Source of the DNA: Pseudomonas putida
Lineage (GTDB): Bacteria > Pseudomonadota > Gammaproteobacteria > Pseudomonadales > Pseudomonadaceae
Assembly (NCBI GenBank): GCA_041071465.1
Contig: CP163498.1
Coordinates: forward strand, 3,366,001 to 3,430,000
DNA: 64,000 nucleotides
Direction of reading: 5' to 3'
Positions 18,689-27,214 of this stretch are shown here, one piece after another (the stretch's first letter is position 1; each line of letters begins with the position of its first letter). The notes under the pieces were generated by a model. It was not told the origin of the DNA. It did no database searches and saw nothing but the letters and a program-made list of their open reading frames with translations. A program made the position numbers and the translations under genes.

Positions 18689-19585
18689 ATGCCCGCCCTC
18701 GATCACCCCCTGATAGACCAGTTTCTCGACGCCCTGTGGCTTGAAAAAGGCCTGTCCGACAACACCCGAGTGTCCTACCGCAGTGACCTGGCCTTGTTCA
18801 ATGGCTGGCTGCAGGAGCAGGCAGTGTCGCTGCCGGATGCCGGCCGCGAGCTTATCCTCGATCACCTGGCCTGGCGCCTCGACCAAGGCTACAAGCCGCG
18901 CTCCACGGCGCGCTTCCTGTCCGGCCTGCGTGGTTTTTTCCGCTACCTGCTGCGGGAAAGGCTGGTGGCCATCGACCCGACCTTGCAGGTCGACATGCCA
19001 CAACTGGGCAAACCACTGCCCAAGTCACTCTCCGAAGCCGATGTCGAAGCCCTGCTGCAGGCACCGGACCTGGGCGAAGCCATCGGCCAGCGCGACCGTG
19101 CCATGCTCGAAGTGCTCTATGCCTGCGGCCTGCGCGTCACCGAGCTGGTCAGCCTGACCCTCGACCAGGTCAACCTGCGCCAGGGTGTGCTGCGGGTAAT
19201 GGGCAAGGGCAGCAAGGAGCGCCTGGTGCCCATGGGTGAAGAGGCGGTGGTGTGGCTGGAACGCTACCAGCGCGATGGCCGCGCCGAACTGCTCAACGGC
19301 CGCCCCAGCGACGTGCTGTTCCCCAGCCTGAGAGGCGAGCAGATGACTCGCCAGACCTTCTGGCACCGCATCAAGCATCATGCCCGGGTTGCTGGCATCG
19401 ACAAGCCGCTGTCGCCGCACACCTTGCGGCATGCCTTCGCCACCCACCTGCTCAACCACGGTGCCGACTTGCGTGTGGTGCAGATGCTGCTGGGCCACAG
19501 CGACCTGTCGACCACGCAGATCTATACCCACGTCGCCAAGGCCCGCCTGCAGCAGTTGCACGCCCAGCACCACCCGCGTGGATGA
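18689..19585 (+). CDS. xerD: Site-specific tyrosine recombinase XerD
   Basis: A 298-residue tyrosine recombinase that, with XerC, resolves chromosome dimers at dif. SAM-like N-terminal domain (about 5-90) and catalytic domain with all active residues: R149 (GLRVTEL), K173, H244 and R247 (SPHTLRHAF), H270 (LLGHSDLST) and Y279 (IYTHV). Numbering and length match E. coli XerD. Its position before dsbC-hom-thrC-recJ supports XerD rather than XerC or an integron/phage integrase. Confidence 0.97.
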   Translation: MPALDHPLIDQFLDALWLEKGLSDNTRVSYRSDLALFNGWLQEQAVSLPDAGRELILDHLAWRLDQGYKPRSTARFLSGLRGFFRYLLRERLVAIDPTLQVDMPQLGKPLPKSLSEADVEALLQAPDLGEAIGQRDRAMLEVLYACGLRVTELVSLTLDQVNLRQGVLRVMGKGSKERLVPMGEEAVVWLERYQRDGRAELLNGRPSDVLFPSLRGEQMTRQTFWHRIKHHARVAGIDKPLSPHTLRHAFATHLLNHGADLRVVQMLLGHSDLSTTQIYTHVAKARLQQLHAQHHPRG

Positions 19586-19738
19586 ATGTTTTTCATGTTC
19601 CGCCGGCCGGTCCTTGCCAGCCCCTTCACCGGCAGCGTGATGTGGTAGGCTTGGGCGGTTTGCACCAAGGGCCGCACGGTCACCGCGTATTTTCCGCAGG
19701 TGGCGCCCTCCGGCCCCTGTCCGCCTTCAGGAGTTCCC

Positions 19739-20482
19739 ATGCGCGTGACCCAGTTTTTCGCCGCCGCCGCTTTGGCGCTGGCCAGTACCTTTGCCGTCGC
19801 TGCGGCAACCGATAGCAACGCCGGTGCCGAGCAGGCCATCCGTAAATCGTTGCAGAACCTAGAGCTGGAAGTGCCCGTGGAAAGCGTGGCCAGCAGCCCC
19901 CTCAACGGCCTGTATGAAGTCAAGCTGCAGGGCGGTCGCGTGCTCTACGCCAGCGCCGACGGCCAGTTCGTGATGCAGGGTTACCTGTTCCAGATCCAGG
20001 ACGGCAAGCCGGTCAACCTCACCGAGAAGACCGAACGTCAAGGCATCGCCAAGCTCATCAACGGCATTCCAGCCGCCGAGATGGTGGTTTATCCTGCCAA
20101 GGGCGAGACCAAGTCGCATATCACCGTGTTCACCGACACCACCTGCCCGTACTGCCACAAGCTGCATGCCGAAGTGCCCGAGCTGAACCGTCGCGGTATC
20201 GAAGTGCGCTATGTCGCGTTCCCGCGTCAGGGCCTCGGCTCGCCGGGTGACCAGCAGTTGCAGGCGGTGTGGTGCTCCAGCGACCGCCGTGGGGCGATGG
20301 ACAAAATGGTCGAAGGTGAAGAAATCAAGGCCGCCAAGTGCACCAATCCTGTCAGCAAGCAGTTCCAGCTGGGCCAGTCGATCGGTGTCAATGGCACGCC
20401 GGCCATCGTCCTTGAAAGCGGCCAGGTCATTCCGGGCTACCAGCCGGCACCGCAAGTTGCCAAGCTGGCACTTGCCAAGTAA
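19739..20482 (+). CDS. dsbC: Thiol:disulfide interchange protein DsbC
   Basis: A 247-residue periplasmic disulfide isomerase with signal peptide (about 1-22). The N-terminal dimerisation domain (about 25-85) is followed by a thioredoxin fold with CPYC at Cys136-Cys139 and the cis-Pro loop NGTPAIV. A second cysteine pair (VWCSSDR and AAKCTNP) matches the structural disulfide of DsbC. I chose ATG 19739, with CAGGAG 8 bases upstream, over an upstream in-frame codon at 19700. Confidence 0.95.
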   Translation: MRVTQFFAAAALALASTFAVAAATDSNAGAEQAIRKSLQNLELEVPVESVASSPLNGLYEVKLQGGRVLYASADGQFVMQGYLFQIQDGKPVNLTEKTERQGIAKLINGIPAAEMVVYPAKGETKSHITVFTDTTCPYCHKLHAEVPELNRRGIEVRYVAFPRQGLGSPGDQQLQAVWCSSDRRGAMDKMVEGEEIKAAKCTNPVSKQFQLGQSIGVNGTPAIVLESGQVIPGYQPAPQVAKLALAK

Positions 20483-20565
20483 TTCAATCAAGTACGCCGT
20501 CGTCATGGGGTGACGGCATGTTTCACGGTCGGCAAGCGTGTCGACCGTTCAATGGGGAGTTCACA

Positions 20566-21870
20566 GTGAAACCGGTCAAAGTAGGCATCTGTGGGTTGGG
20601 GACCGTCGGTGGCGGAACCTTCAATGTACTTCAGCGCAACGCCGAGGAGATTGCCCGCCGTGCCGGGCGCGGTATTGAAGTGGCACAGATCGCCATGCGC
20701 TCGCAGAACCCGAACTGCCAGATTACCGGTACCCCCATTACCGCTGACGTGTTCGAAGTTGCGAGCAACCCGGAGATCGACATTGTCATCGAGCTGATCG
20801 GTGGCTATACCATCGCCCGCGACCTGGTGCTCAAGGCCATCGAAAACGGCAAGCACGTGGTCACCGCCAACAAGGCGCTGATTGCCGTGCACGGCAACGA
20901 AATTTTCGCTAAAGCCCGCGAGAAGGGCGTCATTGTCGCCTTCGAAGCGGCTGTGGCCGGTGGCATCCCGGTCATCAAGGCTATCCGCGAAGGCCTGTCG
21001 GCCAACCGCATCAACTGGCTGGCCGGCATCATCAACGGCACCGGCAACTTCATCCTCACCGAAATGCGTGAGAAGGGCCGCGCCTTCCCGGACGTGCTCG
21101 CCGAAGCGCAGGCGCTGGGTTACGCCGAAGCCGACCCGACGTTCGACGTCGAAGGCATCGACGCCGCGCACAAGCTGACCATCCTGGCGTCCATCGCGTT
21201 CGGCATTCCGCTGCAATTCGACAAGGCCTACACCGAAGGCATCACCCAGCTGACCACGGCGGACGTGAACTACGCCGAGGCCCTGGGCTACCGCATCAAG
21301 CACCTGGGTGTTGCCCGTCGCACCGCCGAAGGTATCGAGCTGCGCGTGCACCCGACGCTGATCCCAGCCGACCGCCTGATCGCCAACGTCAACGGCGTGA
21401 TGAACGCCGTCATGGTCAACGGTGACGCGGCCGGGTCTACCCTGTACTACGGCGCGGGCGCTGGTATGGAGCCCACCGCTTCGTCGGTGGTCGGCGACCT
21501 GGTCGACGTGGTCCGTGCCATGACCTCCGACCCGGAAAACCGCGTGCCGCACCTGGCCTTCCAGCCAGACTCGTTGTCGGCCCACCCGATCCTGCCGATT
21601 GAAGCCTGCGAAAGCGCCTACTACCTGCGCATTCAGGCCAAGGATCACCCGGGCGTACTGGCCCAGGTGGCCAGCATTCTCTCGGAGCGTGGCATCAACA
21701 TCGAGTCGATCATGCAGAAGGAAGCCGAGGAGCAGGACGGCCTGGTGCCGATGATCCTGCTGACCCATGGTGTGGTCGAGCAGCGTATCAACGATGCCAT
21801 CATCGCCCTGGAAGCCCTGCAGGACGTGGTCGGCAAGGTTGTGCGCATTCGCGTCGAACAGCTCAACTAA
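20566..21870 (+). CDS. hom: Homoserine dehydrogenase
   Basis: A 434-residue NAD(P)-dependent enzyme of threonine/methionine synthesis, reducing aspartate semialdehyde to homoserine. NAD-binding VGICGLGTVGGGT at the N-terminus, central catalytic domain (NKALIA; GIINGTGNFILTEM), and a C-terminal ACT domain (about 350-434, YYLRIQAKDHPGVLAQVASI) for threonine feedback. It is the monofunctional type, without aspartokinase. The start is GTG at 20566, with GGGGAG 8 bases before it; the upstream in-frame ATG at 20518 has no SD. thrC follows 61 bases later. Confidence 0.97.
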   Translation: MKPVKVGICGLGTVGGGTFNVLQRNAEEIARRAGRGIEVAQIAMRSQNPNCQITGTPITADVFEVASNPEIDIVIELIGGYTIARDLVLKAIENGKHVVTANKALIAVHGNEIFAKAREKGVIVAFEAAVAGGIPVIKAIREGLSANRINWLAGIINGTGNFILTEMREKGRAFPDVLAEAQALGYAEADPTFDVEGIDAAHKLTILASIAFGIPLQFDKAYTEGITQLTTADVNYAEALGYRIKHLGVARRTAEGIELRVHPTLIPADRLIANVNGVMNAVMVNGDAAGSTLYYGAGAGMEPTASSVVGDLVDVVRAMTSDPENRVPHLAFQPDSLSAHPILPIEACESAYYLRIQAKDHPGVLAQVASILSERGINIESIMQKEAEEQDGLVPMILLTHGVVEQRINDAIIALEALQDVVGKVVRIRVEQLN

Positions 21871-21931
21871 CAAAATTAGTGCCGTCGGGCCGCCAGCGCG
21901 GCCCCGGCCCCAGCATCGAAGGTTTGCACCC

Positions 21932-23341
21932 ATGCGCTATATCAGTACCCGCGGCCAGGCACCGGCCCTGAATTTCGAAGACGTGCTGCTGGCTGGCCTG
22001 GCCAGTGACGGCGGCTTGTACGTGCCGGAAAACCTGCCACGCTTCACCCAGGAAGAAATCGCCTCGTGGGCCGGTCTGCCGTACCACGAGCTGGCTTTCC
22101 GAGTGATGCGCCCGTTCGTCGAAGGCAGCATCGCCGACGCCGACTTCAAGAAGATCCTCGAAGAAACCTACGGCGAGTTCGCCCACGCGGCGGTCGCACC
22201 GCTGCGCCAGCTGAACAGCAACGAATGGGTGCTGGAGCTGTTCCACGGCCCGACCCTGGCGTTCAAGGACTTTGCCCTGCAGTTGCTCGGCCGTCTGCTC
22301 GACCACGTGCTGGCCAAGCGCAACGAGCGCGTGGTGATCGTCGGCGCCACCAGTGGTGACACCGGTTCTGCCGCCATCGAAGGCTGCCGCCGTTGCGACA
22401 ACGTCGACATCTTCATCCTGCACCCGCACCAGCGCGTGTCGGAAGTGCAGCGTCGGCAGATGACCACCATCTTCGGCGACAACATCCACAACATCGCCAT
22501 CGAAGGCAACTTCGACGACTGCCAGGAAATGGTCAAGGCCAGCTTCGCCGACCAGTCGTTCCTCAAGGGCACCCGCCTGGTAGCCGTCAACTCGATCAAC
22601 TGGGCGCGGATCATGGCCCAGATCGTCTACTACTTCCACGCAGCGCTGCAGTTGGGCGGCCCGGCGCGCTCGGTGGCGTTCTCGGTACCGACTGGCAACT
22701 TCGGCGACATTTTCGCCGGCTACCTGGCGCGCAACATGGGCCTGCCGGTCAGCCAGCTGATCGTCGCCACCAACCGCAACGACATCCTGCACCGCTTCAT
22801 GAGCGGCAACCAGTACGTCAAGGACACCCTGCACGCGACCTTGTCGCCGTCGATGGACATCATGGTCTCGTCCAACTTCGAGCGCCTGCTGTTCGACCTG
22901 CACGGCCGCAACGGGGGGGCGATTGCCGAGCTGATGGCCAACTTCAAGCAAGGTGGCGGCTTCAGCGTCGAGCAAGACCGCTGGACCGAAGCGCGCAAGC
23001 TGTTCGACTCGCTGGCTGTGAGCGACGAGCAAACCTGCGAGACCATTGCCGAAGTATTCGCCGCCACCGGTGAAGTGCTCGACCCGCATACCGCGATCGG
23101 CGTCAAGGCTGCCCGCGAGTGCCGCCGTAGCCTGGATACGCCGATGGTGGTGCTGGGCACCGCGCACCCGGTCAAGTTCCCGGAAGCGGTGGAGAAGGCC
23201 GGTGTGGGCAAGGCGCTGGAACTGCCGGCGCACCTCAGCGACCTGTTCAGCCGTGAAGAGCGTTGCACGGTGCTGGCCAATGACCTGAAAGCTGTACAGG
23301 GCTTTGTCAGCCAGCACGGCAACCGCGGCAAGCCGCTGTAA
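21932..23341 (+). CDS. thrC: Threonine synthase
   Basis: A 469-residue PLP-dependent enzyme converting phosphohomoserine to threonine. N-terminal ThrC domain (MRYISTRGQAPALNFEDVLL), PLP lysine in FHGPTLAFKDFALQ, glycine-rich phosphate loop GATSGDTGSAA and the PTGNFGDIFAGY segment. Length matches the gamma-proteobacterial long form. The ATG at 21932 has GAAGG upstream. hom and thrC appear to be one unit, closed by a hairpin terminator. Confidence 0.97.
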   Translation: MRYISTRGQAPALNFEDVLLAGLASDGGLYVPENLPRFTQEEIASWAGLPYHELAFRVMRPFVEGSIADADFKKILEETYGEFAHAAVAPLRQLNSNEWVLELFHGPTLAFKDFALQLLGRLLDHVLAKRNERVVIVGATSGDTGSAAIEGCRRCDNVDIFILHPHQRVSEVQRRQMTTIFGDNIHNIAIEGNFDDCQEMVKASFADQSFLKGTRLVAVNSINWARIMAQIVYYFHAALQLGGPARSVAFSVPTGNFGDIFAGYLARNMGLPVSQLIVATNRNDILHRFMSGNQYVKDTLHATLSPSMDIMVSSNFERLLFDLHGRNGGAIAELMANFKQGGGFSVEQDRWTEARKLFDSLAVSDEQTCETIAEVFAATGEVLDPHTAIGVKAARECRRSLDTPMVVLGTAHPVKFPEAVEKAGVGKALELPAHLSDLFSREERCTVLANDLKAVQGFVSQHGNRGKPL

Positions 23342-23355
23342 CTGAGTGGGTTTGG

Positions 23356-23374
23356 GGGGCCGCTACGCGGCCCC
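23356..23374 (+). terminator. Hairpin terminator after thrC
   Basis: Perfect 8-bp inverted repeat GGGGCCGC (23356-23363) / GCGGCCCC (23367-23374), loop TAC, followed by AGCTTCT. Same sequence family as the hairpins at 8882 and 36930. Confidence 0.75.
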
Positions 23375-23472
23375 AGCTTCTCGGACTTTTCCCACGATCG
23401 CCTCTGAAAAACCCTATTCAGCCTGCTGGGCGCAACGCCTAGATTAGCCGGTCCTCCCATCCGGAGCGGCTC

Positions 23473-23892
23473 ATGCACCAGACCTACGTGTTGATCCACC
23501 AGGCACGCCCATCCCACCAGATCCTGCTGCACCAGGCGCTCAATAGCCAGGGTGTCTTCAACGTGCGCATCAGCGCGAGCACCGGTGACCTGGATGCCTG
23601 CCTCAGCGCTGAGCATCGCCCCGATTTGCTGATCCTCGACCACGCCATGCCAACGCGGGCCGGTCTTGCCTTGCTCGCCCAGCAACACAATGCGCGCGCA
23701 TTGCTGTTCGTCGGCCAGCCCGCGCCCAATCGTCAAAACCTTGCCCAAGAGGCCAGAAAACGCGGCCTGTGGGTGCTCGCCGAGCTGCCCTGGCCGCTGT
23801 CGATGCCGGGCCTGCAGCACGCCCTGCAAACACTGCAGGTGCGCCCAGGGCGGTGTAGTAAAGCTGTCATGTCGGCCCCGCATGCTCACTGA
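23473..23892 (+). CDS. Receiver-like domain protein (degenerate, single domain)
   Basis: A 139-residue protein resembling a lone response-regulator receiver. The phospho-acceptor strand is kept (DLLILDHAMPTRAGL, D56) and the C-terminal strand ELPWPLSMPGLQHAL looks like the KP-loop region but without the usual lysine. The N-terminal acidic pair is replaced (LIHQARPSH), so normal Mg2+-dependent phosphorylation is doubtful. The shape recalls the pseudo-receiver of AmiR/NasT proteins, but no ANTAR or DNA-binding domain is visible. Codon use is like its neighbours. I do not recognise a named family. Confidence 0.6.
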   Translation: MHQTYVLIHQARPSHQILLHQALNSQGVFNVRISASTGDLDACLSAEHRPDLLILDHAMPTRAGLALLAQQHNARALLFVGQPAPNRQNLAQEARKRGLWVLAELPWPLSMPGLQHALQTLQVRPGRCSKAVMSAPHAH

Positions 23893-23971
23893 GACAGCCG
23901 CAGTGTGACGAACTTTCTGCTGTGCCTGTTGGTCAGTTCCTTTAGATCCCACCACGCAGCGAGTGATCCGG

Positions 23972-24253
23972 ATGGAAAGAATCTGCAGCCTGCTCAACGA
24001 CGCCCTAGCCCCCTATCAGGCACACCTCGGCAGCGCCGATGCCAGTGGCAATCGCCAATTGACCGTTCATGACCACCTTGCCGGTATTACCTTGCGGCGC
24101 ATGGTCAGCGAGCGACAGTTGCAGGAGCAACGCCTGCTGATCGATTTGGTGGATGGCTTGCACCGTGACTTGCAAATAGCAGAAGGGCGTTTGCAGCCGT
24201 GTGTGATTGCCGCATTGCAGCAGCGTCAGCAACCCCAGGGAACCTTTGCCTGA
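23972..24253 (+). CDS. DUF3509 domain-containing protein
   Basis: A 93-residue small protein with the pattern of DUF3509, a family found mainly in Pseudomonas (HDHLAGITLRRMVSERQL; IDLVDGLHRDLQIAEGRL). Probably cytoplasmic, mostly helical. Function unknown. ATG 23972 is chosen; a GTG at 23963 is in frame. SD is weak (GAGTGATCC). Confidence 0.75.
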   Translation: MERICSLLNDALAPYQAHLGSADASGNRQLTVHDHLAGITLRRMVSERQLQEQRLLIDLVDGLHRDLQIAEGRLQPCVIAALQQRQQPQGTFA

Positions 24254-24259
24254 GTGGCT

Positions 24260-24382
24260 TATCAGACACAGTAGGGGCAGCCGGCCAGCGCTTTGCTCCG
24301 GCGCTGGCAGGGCTGTCACGGGAAGTCTCCAAGGACTTTCGCTTGGCCCCGGCGTCTTCCCCAGCGTCCGGGGTTTCTTTTT
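24260..24382 (+). ncRNA. Possible small RNA ending in an intrinsic terminator
   Basis: The 183-base gap after DUF3509 has several stable hairpins: CAGCG...CGCTG around 24287-24306, AAGTC/GACTT with an exposed CAAG loop at 24323-24338, then the terminator CCCCGG (24347-24352) / CCGGGG (24368-24373) followed by TTTCTTTTT. A second T7 run lies at 24412-24418 after CGCC-TGTA-GGCG. It may simply be a tandem terminator for DUF3509, but the ordered hairpins also fit an independent small RNA. No clear promoter was found. Confidence 0.35.
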
Positions 24383-24436
24383 GGGTTCTGCGCAGTCGCC
24401 TGTAGGCGCGGCTTTTTTTGGCGCGATGGGCTGCAA

Positions 24437-25312
24437 CTACTGCGCTTCGAAGAAACGCTTGCTCTCTTCCAGGTAGTCTTCCTGCAACGCAGGGTCCAGC
24501 CAGCGCGCATACAGCGCCGGCAATACATCCTGGCGCAGCCTGGGTAACAGCTGATCGATATGCGCAATCGCTTCGCGCCCCAGAGGGTTGTCCGAGCAAC
24601 CCACATGCAGAAACTGATAGCGTTCTACCCCCTGCACAGGATGAAACTGGTAATCAGCCAGTGAACCACCTTGTTGCTGGATGAGATAGCGCACCTCAGG
24701 CCAGTAGCCGAGCACCAGGCGCAAACGCCCCAGTTGTTGCATCTGCAGCAGGTTGGCAGTGGCGTCGTTGCCATAATGGCGGCTGAGCGCGGTGTCGGGC
24801 AACTGACGCAGAATGGCGTCGATCTGCGTGCCGTAACTGCGTTCTGCAACAATCCCCAGCTTCAGCGCGTTGTTGCTCAGCAAACCATGCAGGTCTACCT
24901 GCTGGCCGTCGAGGTAGGGCGCCATCAGCGCCTGGTTTTCCTTGCGCAGCACCAGCCCGCCGCTGACCACACCCAGCGACGGCATGGAAAAACGCACGTA
25001 TTCGGCCCGTTCCGGGGTCCATAGCAGGGTCGGGTCGCAGGTGAAGCTGTTGCGGTCTTGCAGCATCTGAAGGCCGCGGGCGCGGTTGACCCGCAAAATG
25101 GTGTGGTCGTACTCGGGCATCTGCCCGATCAGCAGTGGCAACAACTGGTCGATCACCCCCTGGCCTTTTTCCGGGCCTTCGAAAATGGTGAACGGCGGCA
25201 GGTCGCGCACCAGCCAGAAGATGTGTTCCTTGGCACTGACAGGCTGTAGCAGCAGTGCGGGCAATAGCCCGCACAGCAGGACCAGGTGACGTAGGCAGCG
25301 GGCCGCGCGCAT
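24437..25312 (-). CDS. Periplasmic substrate-binding-like protein (TIGR02285 family)
   Basis: A 291-residue secreted protein with signal peptide (about 1-27, ending VSAKE). The remainder resembles family 3 solute-binding proteins, with DLPPFTIFEGPEKGQGVIDQ at the N-terminus matching the TIGR02285 family. No ABC transporter genes are next to it, so the ligand and any partner are unknown; stand-alone members may act as sensors. It shares a strand with the CoA-transferase gene, whose stop is 20 bases upstream. Confidence 0.75.
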   Translation of the reverse strand: MRAARCLRHLVLLCGLLPALLLQPVSAKEHIFWLVRDLPPFTIFEGPEKGQGVIDQLLPLLIGQMPEYDHTILRVNRARGLQMLQDRNSFTCDPTLLWTPERAEYVRFSMPSLGVVSGGLVLRKENQALMAPYLDGQQVDLHGLLSNNALKLGIVAERSYGTQIDAILRQLPDTALSRHYGNDATANLLQMQQLGRLRLVLGYWPEVRYLIQQQGGSLADYQFHPVQGVERYQFLHVGCSDNPLGREAIAHIDQLLPRLRQDVLPALYARWLDPALQEDYLEESKRFFEAQ

Positions 25313-25332
25313 GAAACCGGGCAGCGCCAGAG

Positions 25333-26532
25333 TCAGACCGTGCCTGCTACGCGCAGGCTGGCGATGGCCGCCGCGTCATAGCCCAGGCTGGCGAGCAGTG
25401 CCTCGGTGTGCTCGCCAAGGGCCGGGCCGACCCATTCGCTGGAACCGGGGGTCTCCGACAACTTGGGCACAATGCCGGGCATGCGAAATGGCTTGCCATC
25501 CGGCAGCTTGGCCTGCAGGAACATCTCGCGTGCCAGGTACTGCGGGTCGTTGAACATGTCTTCGGCTGAATAGATACGGCTGGCCGGTACTTCGGCGGTG
25601 GTAAGCACCTGCATCAATTGCTCCAGCGGCAGGCTGTTGGCCCAGCGATCGATCACCCCGTACAACTCGTCACGACGCAGGTCGCGGCCGTCGTTGCTGG
25701 CCAGGGTCGGGTCGTCGGCCAGGTCGTCGCGGCCGATCGCTTGCATGAAGCGCTTGAAGATCGCATCGCCGTTGGCGCCGATCTGCACATGCTTGCCGTC
25801 GGCGCTGGTGTGGATGGAGGAGGGCGTAATGCCTGGCATGATGTTGCCGGTGCGTTCGCGGATAAAACCGAACACATCGAATTCCGGGACCATGCTTTCC
25901 ATCATGGCAAAGATCGCTTCGTACAGCGCCACGTCCACCACCTGGCCCTGGCCGCCATTGACTTCCCGGTGGCGCAACGCCATTAGTGCGCCGATCACCC
26001 CCCACAGGGCGGCAATCGAATCACCGATGGAAATGCCCGTGCGCACCGGCGGGCGGTCGTCGAAACCGGTGATGTAGCGCAGGCCGCCCATCGACTCGCC
26101 CACCGCGCCGAAGCCCGGCTGGTCTTTCATCGGCCCGGTTTGGCCAAAGCCTGACAGGCGCACCATTACCAGGCGCGGGTTCAGCGCATGCAGTACATCC
26201 CAGCCCAGGCCAAGCTTTTCCAGCACGCCTGGGCGAAAGTTTTCGATCAGGATGTCGGCCTCGGCCAGCAGGCGCTTGAGAATCTCGCGCCCCTCGGGGT
26301 GCTTGAGGTTGAGGGTGAGCGACTGTTTGTTGCGGGCCTGCACGAACCACCATAGCGACGTGCCCTCGTACAGCTTGCGCCACTTGCGCAACGGGTCGCC
26401 GCCATCGGGCGATTCGACCTTGACCACCTCGGCGCCGAATTCGGCACAGATACGCGAGGCGAACGGCCCGGCGATCAAGGTGCCGAGTTCGACAACTTTA
26501 AGGCCGGCGAGGGGTTTGCTGGGCGTCGACAT
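25333..26532 (-). CDS. CoA-transferase family III (CaiB/BaiF)
   Basis: A 399-residue class III CoA-transferase. Typical LAGLKVVELGTLIAGPFASR start, GAEVVKVESPDGGDP, NLKHPEGR and the ENFRPGVLEKLGLGWD segment are present; the catalytic Asp is expected in the GDSIAALWG region. It moves CoA between carboxylic acids; the acyl group cannot be predicted. The frame continues upstream but ATG 26532 begins the family N-terminus. It is divergent from yaeQ (131 bases). Confidence 0.88.
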   Translation of the reverse strand: MSTPSKPLAGLKVVELGTLIAGPFASRICAEFGAEVVKVESPDGGDPLRKWRKLYEGTSLWWFVQARNKQSLTLNLKHPEGREILKRLLAEADILIENFRPGVLEKLGLGWDVLHALNPRLVMVRLSGFGQTGPMKDQPGFGAVGESMGGLRYITGFDDRPPVRTGISIGDSIAALWGVIGALMALRHREVNGGQGQVVDVALYEAIFAMMESMVPEFDVFGFIRERTGNIMPGITPSSIHTSADGKHVQIGANGDAIFKRFMQAIGRDDLADDPTLASNDGRDLRRDELYGVIDRWANSLPLEQLMQVLTTAEVPASRIYSAEDMFNDPQYLAREMFLQAKLPDGKPFRMPGIVPKLSETPGSSEWVGPALGEHTEALLASLGYDAAAIASLRVAGTV

Positions 26533-26663
26533 GGGGCATCCGTGGCAGTTGGGCAGTGCCGTGGTTTTATCACACGTCGGTTTCGCCGGGTACTGCTGCG
26601 GCGCATGGAAGGTGCGGATGGGGTAGACTGTGCCACTTTTCTTTTGCACGAAGCCCGTCGACC

Positions 26664-27206
26664 ATGGCCCAGCCGTCCACCACCTACAAGTTCGAATTGA
26701 ATCTCACCGACCTTGACCGCAACGTCTACGAAAGCGTCAAGCAGACCATCGCTCGCCACCCTTCGGAAACCGAAGAGCGTATGGCGGTTCGTCTGTTGGC
26801 GTATGCGCTCTGGTACAACGAGAACTTGTCGTTTGGCCGTGGCCTGTCGGATGTCGATGAGCCGGCGCTTTGGGAAAAGAGCCTGGACGATCGCGTGTTG
26901 CATTGGATCGAAGTGGGCCAGCCAGACGCCGACCGCCTGACCTGGTGCTCGCGCCGTACCGAACGCACCAGCCTGCTGGCCTACGGCAGCCTGCGGGTGT
27001 GGGAGGGCAAAGTGGTGAGCGCGGTCAAGAACCTGAAGAACCTGAGCATTGCCGCTGTACCGCAAGAGGTGCTGGAAACCTTGGCGACCGACATGCCGCG
27101 CAGCATCAAGTGGGACGTGATGATCAGCGAAGGCACGGTATTCGTCACCGACGACCGTGGCCAGCATGAGGTACAACTGCAGTGGCTGCTTGGTGAGCGT
27201 GGCTGA
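26664..27206 (+). CDS. yaeQ: YaeQ family protein
   Basis: A 180-residue protein, normal YaeQ length, with STTYKFELNLTDLDRNVYES at the N-terminus and RLLAYALWYNENLSFGRGLSDVD. Structures of this family show a PD-(D/E)XK nuclease-like fold, but the biochemical role is not settled. Its stop is 8 bases before recJ, so they are probably co-transcribed. ATG 26664 was chosen by homologue N-termini. Confidence 0.9.
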   Translation: MAQPSTTYKFELNLTDLDRNVYESVKQTIARHPSETEERMAVRLLAYALWYNENLSFGRGLSDVDEPALWEKSLDDRVLHWIEVGQPDADRLTWCSRRTERTSLLAYGSLRVWEGKVVSAVKNLKNLSIAAVPQEVLETLATDMPRSIKWDVMISEGTVFVTDDRGQHEVQLQWLLGERG

Positions 27207-27214
27207 AGCAACCC

